Shown here: in pieces, positions 61,892 to 64,000 of the stretch
Layout of the letters: the number at the start of each line of letters is the position of its first letter
How positions within the stretch are numbered: the first letter of the stretch is position 1
Assembly: GCF_030506365.1 (NCBI RefSeq)
Contig: NZ_CP073092.1
Span: 1,860,001 to 1,924,000, forward strand
Source of the DNA: Corynebacterium tuberculostearicum
GTDB lineage: Bacteria; Actinomycetota; Actinomycetes; Mycobacteriales; Mycobacteriaceae
Reading direction: 5' to 3'
DNA: 64,000 bases
Notes under the pieces: generated by a model
Told to the model about the DNA's origin: nothing
The model's database searches: none
What the model saw: the letters and a program-made list of their open reading frames with translations, nothing else
Position numbers and translations under genes: made by a program

Positions 61892-62365
61892 TTAGGAGCG
61901 AATAACGATGGTGCCGGTGGCGCGGTCGTGCATTCCGCGTCCATCCGCATCAACCATGGCCGCCGGGAACAGCACACCGGTGAGCACCGTGCGCAGCGCC
62001 GCGCGCCATAGGCCCACGTGGGCACCGGGGACATCGAGTCGCGCCACGCCCATCCCCAGCAGCAGCATGCCGGGGGTGCGGGCAAAGAGCCACCCACACA
62101 CAATGCCCATGATGACCCACAGGGCGTAGCCCAAGAAGGCCACACCGCCCAATTCCGTGGTGAACATGTGGATCAGGTTGGCAATGAGCATGCACACGAT
62201 CCAGTCAATGGCCACGGCGCCGGCGCGGCGGCCAACGGGGGCCAGTGACCCCGGCCCGGACTCCGGAAGGCCGAGCTTTTCGCCCGGCCAGCGGCCGGGA
62301 CCTTCCATGTCATCGTATTCGCCCGGAATATTCGGCCCGTCGAGCCACGTACGCTTATCTGCCAT
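61892..62365 (-). CDS. RDD family membrane protein
   Basis: 157-residue protein with a charged N-terminus (MADKRTWLDGPNIPGEYDD) and an RDD domain: RRAGAVAIDWIVCMLIANLI (the Arg..Asp..Asp-type first helix), a central helix pair (VAFLGYALWVIMGIVCGWLFARTPGMLLLGMGVARLD) and ALRTVLTGVLFPAAMVDADGRGMHDRATGTIVI. Function unknown; some RDD proteins are ion exchangers. ATG 62365 is the natural start; the frame is open to 62869 but that lies in glnA antisense. Divergent from glnA by 118 bp. Confidence 0.9.
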   Translation of the reverse strand: MADKRTWLDGPNIPGEYDDMEGPGRWPGEKLGLPESGPGSLAPVGRRAGAVAIDWIVCMLIANLIHMFTTELGGVAFLGYALWVIMGIVCGWLFARTPGMLLLGMGVARLDVPGAHVGLWRAALRTVLTGVLFPAAMVDADGRGMHDRATGTIVIRS

Positions 62366-62483
62366 GCTCACCAATCTAGCGGGCACAAAGTGAGATGTGA
62401 AACGAGGGGAATCGCGATGCCTCGGGCGCGAACCTAGTAGGCTATAGAGAGACAATTCACCGGTCAACAACGAGGAGACAAAC

Positions 62484-63917
62484 GTGTCTTTCGAGACAGT
62501 GCAGGACATCGTCCAATTTATTAAGGACGAGGACGTAAAGTTCGTCGATATCCGCTTTACGGACGTCCCAGGCACCGAGCACCACTTTTCCATCCCAGCA
62601 GAAGAGTTCACCGTAGAAGATGCCGAAAGCGGCCTCGCTTTCGACGGCTCCTCTATCCGCGGATTCACCACCATCGATGAGTCCGACATGACCCTGCTGC
62701 CGGATCCAGCCACCGCACATATCGATCCGTTCCGCACGGCCAAGACCCTGAACATCAAGTTCTTCGTCCACGACCCATTTACCTTTGAGCCTTTCTCCCG
62801 CGACCCACGCAACATCGCGCGCAAGGCAGAAGAGTACCTGCAGTCCACCGGCATTGCCGATACCTGCAACTTTGGCGCTGAGGCCGAGTTCTACCTCTTT
62901 GACTCCGTGCGCTTTGGCACCGACGTACAGCACGGCTTCTACGAGGTGGATTCCGATGAGGGTTGGTGGAACCGCGATAGCGAAACCAACTTCGACGGCA
63001 CCCCGAACACCGGCTACAAGACCCGTATGAAGGGCGGCTACTTCCCCACCGCGCCGTATGACAAGCACGGTGAGGTGCGCGACGCCATGGTAGAGAACCT
63101 GCAGAAGGTTGGCTTCGATGTCGAGCGCTTCCACCACGAGGTCGGTGCCGGCCAGAATGAGATCAACTACCGCTTCAACTCCATGTTGCACGCGGGCGAT
63201 GACATCCAGACCTTCAAGTACGTGGTCAAGCAGACCGCGGCACAGTGGGGCAAGACCGCAACCTTCATGCCTAAGCCGCTGGCTGGCGATAATGGTTCCG
63301 GCATGCACGCCCACATGTCCCTGTGGAAGGACGGCAAGCCTCTCTTCCACGATGAGGCTGGCTACGCAGGCCTTTCCGATATCGCCCGCTACTACATCGG
63401 CGGTATCCTCCACCACGCCGGTGCAGTTCTTGCGTTCACCAACCCGACGCTGAACTCCTACCACCGCCTGGTGCCAGGCTTCGAGGCTCCGATCAACCTG
63501 GTGTACTCCCAGCGCAACCGCTCGGCCGCTATCCGTATCCCGATTACCGGTTCCAACCCGAAGGCCAAGCGCATCGAGTTCCGCGCACCGGACCCATCCG
63601 GCAACCCGTACTTGGGCTTTGCCGCCATGATGATGGCCGGCATCGACGGCGTAAAGAACCGCATTGAGCCGCACGCTCCAGTTGATAAGGACCTCTACGA
63701 GCTGCCGCCGGCAGAGGCTGAGTCCATCCCGCAGGCACCGACCTCCCTCGAGGCTTCCTTGAAGGCCCTGCAGGAGGATATGGACTTCCTCACCGAAGGC
63801 GATGTCTTCACCGAGGATCTCATCGAGACCTACATCAACTACAAGTACGAGAACGAGATCAACCCGGTTCGCCTGCGTCCTACCCCGCAGGAATTTGAAA
63901 TGTACTACGACTGCTAG
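62484..63917 (+). CDS. glnA: Type I glutamine synthetase GlnA
   Basis: 477-residue dodecameric ATP-dependent glutamine synthetase, main ammonia assimilation enzyme. Motifs [79 protein letters not shown] and the adenylylation-site region [15 protein letters not shown] (Tyr near residue 405), so GlnE control is likely. Length and the YELPP motif fit GSI-beta. GTG start behind GAGGAGAC. Control by the nitrogen regulator AmtR is known in C. glutamicum, but I found no convincing box here. Confidence 0.98.
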   Translation: MSFETVQDIVQFIKDEDVKFVDIRFTDVPGTEHHFSIPAEEFTVEDAESGLAFDGSSIRGFTTIDESDMTLLPDPATAHIDPFRTAKTLNIKFFVHDPFTFEPFSRDPRNIARKAEEYLQSTGIADTCNFGAEAEFYLFDSVRFGTDVQHGFYEVDSDEGWWNRDSETNFDGTPNTGYKTRMKGGYFPTAPYDKHGEVRDAMVENLQKVGFDVERFHHEVGAGQNEINYRFNSMLHAGDDIQTFKYVVKQTAAQWGKTATFMPKPLAGDNGSGMHAHMSLWKDGKPLFHDEAGYAGLSDIARYYIGGILHHAGAVLAFTNPTLNSYHRLVPGFEAPINLVYSQRNRSAAIRIPITGSNPKAKRIEFRAPDPSGNPYLGFAAMMMAGIDGVKNRIEPHAPVDKDLYELPPAEAESIPQAPTSLEASLKALQEDMDFLTEGDVFTEDLIETYINYKYENEINPVRLRPTPQEFEMYYDC

Positions 63918-64000
63918 AGCTACGCTTGCCGACGCCCCCTCTCGCCACCGGCTTTCCGCCTTCCTAGGCTCCCTAATTGCTGAGTGCCGATTGGGGGCCT
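63918..64000. other. Window end, downstream of glnA
   Basis: 83 bp with no recognised feature; pyrimidine-rich and possibly the start of a terminator cut by the window end. Confidence 0.4.

Noticed and set aside
62366..62483. AmtR operator upstream of glnA
   Set aside because: CTATAGAG near 62443 resembles part of the AmtR box, but the other half-site is absent.

Overview
The window is chromosomal DNA of a Corynebacterium (mycolate actinobacterium, high GC). The evidence is the actinobacterial dcw cluster with mraZ, sepF and yggT, a fused-type cytochrome bcc/aa3 branch (qcrCAB, ctaE, ctaF, ctaC), the asparagine-synthetase-like ltsA, lipomannan/PIM enzymes (mptA, mptC, pimB'), the pknL/Rv2175c pair and a three-lipoyl-domain E2. 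Gene order follows my recollection of the C. glutamicum cg2360-cg2429 region. Differences are that metF is absent between the GNAT gene and idsA, no cobU/cobS flank a degenerate cobT-like gene, and an intact gcvPTH set lies between the E2 gene and lipBA. No mobile elements, CRISPR arrays, tRNAs or rRNAs were seen.

Layout: (1) 87-18932, minus strand: the division and cell-wall cluster, transcribed mraZ-rsmH-ftsL-ftsI-murE-murF-mraY-murD-ftsW-murG-murC-ftsQ // ftsZ-yfiH-yggS-sepF // yggT, with hairpins at the two breaks. (2) 19383-24118: small regulatory/unknown genes, GGPP synthase idsA and mannosyltransferase mptA. (3) 24070-33609: pknL with its divergent Rv2175c-type partner, DAHP synthase, RNase AS, mptC, a membrane acyltransferase, plsC, glucokinase, pimB' and an NlpC/P60 protein. 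(4) 33724-35313: a second NlpC/P60 hydrolase with a long folded leader and about 700 bp of gene-free DNA. (5) 35314-41777: respiratory bcc-aa3 genes. (6) 42168-49412: ltsA, an IscA-type protein, a DUF3043 protein, a CobT-like protein, ilvE, pepA and pncA. (7) 49728-51619: TPP riboswitch and thiC. (8) 51611-63917: an unknown small gene, the E2 gene sucB, gcvP-gcvT-gcvH, lipB, lipA, a DUF4191 protein, an RDD protein and glnA.

Functional logic: region 1 makes and cross-links peptidoglycan at the septum. Regions 2-3 supply polyprenyl carriers, phosphatidic acid, PIM and lipomannan for the mycolate envelope. Region 4 adds peptidoglycan hydrolases. Region 5 is the terminal aerobic respiratory chain. 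Region 8 groups lipoate biosynthesis with its lipoylated clients (E2, GcvH).

Most of the window is housekeeping. The points worth a second look are regulatory or concern single genes: an acyltransferase whose best start is ATT behind a perfect Shine-Dalgarno; a CobT-like protein that has lost the catalytic and substrate-binding motifs; TGGG direct repeats upstream of mraZ; a long hairpin leader upstream of rsmH; a pseudoknotted leader upstream of an NlpC/P60 gene; and two identical ECF-sigma-like motifs between ctaE and ctaF. Comparisons with C. glutamicum, M. tuberculosis and E. coli are from memory, not from a database search.
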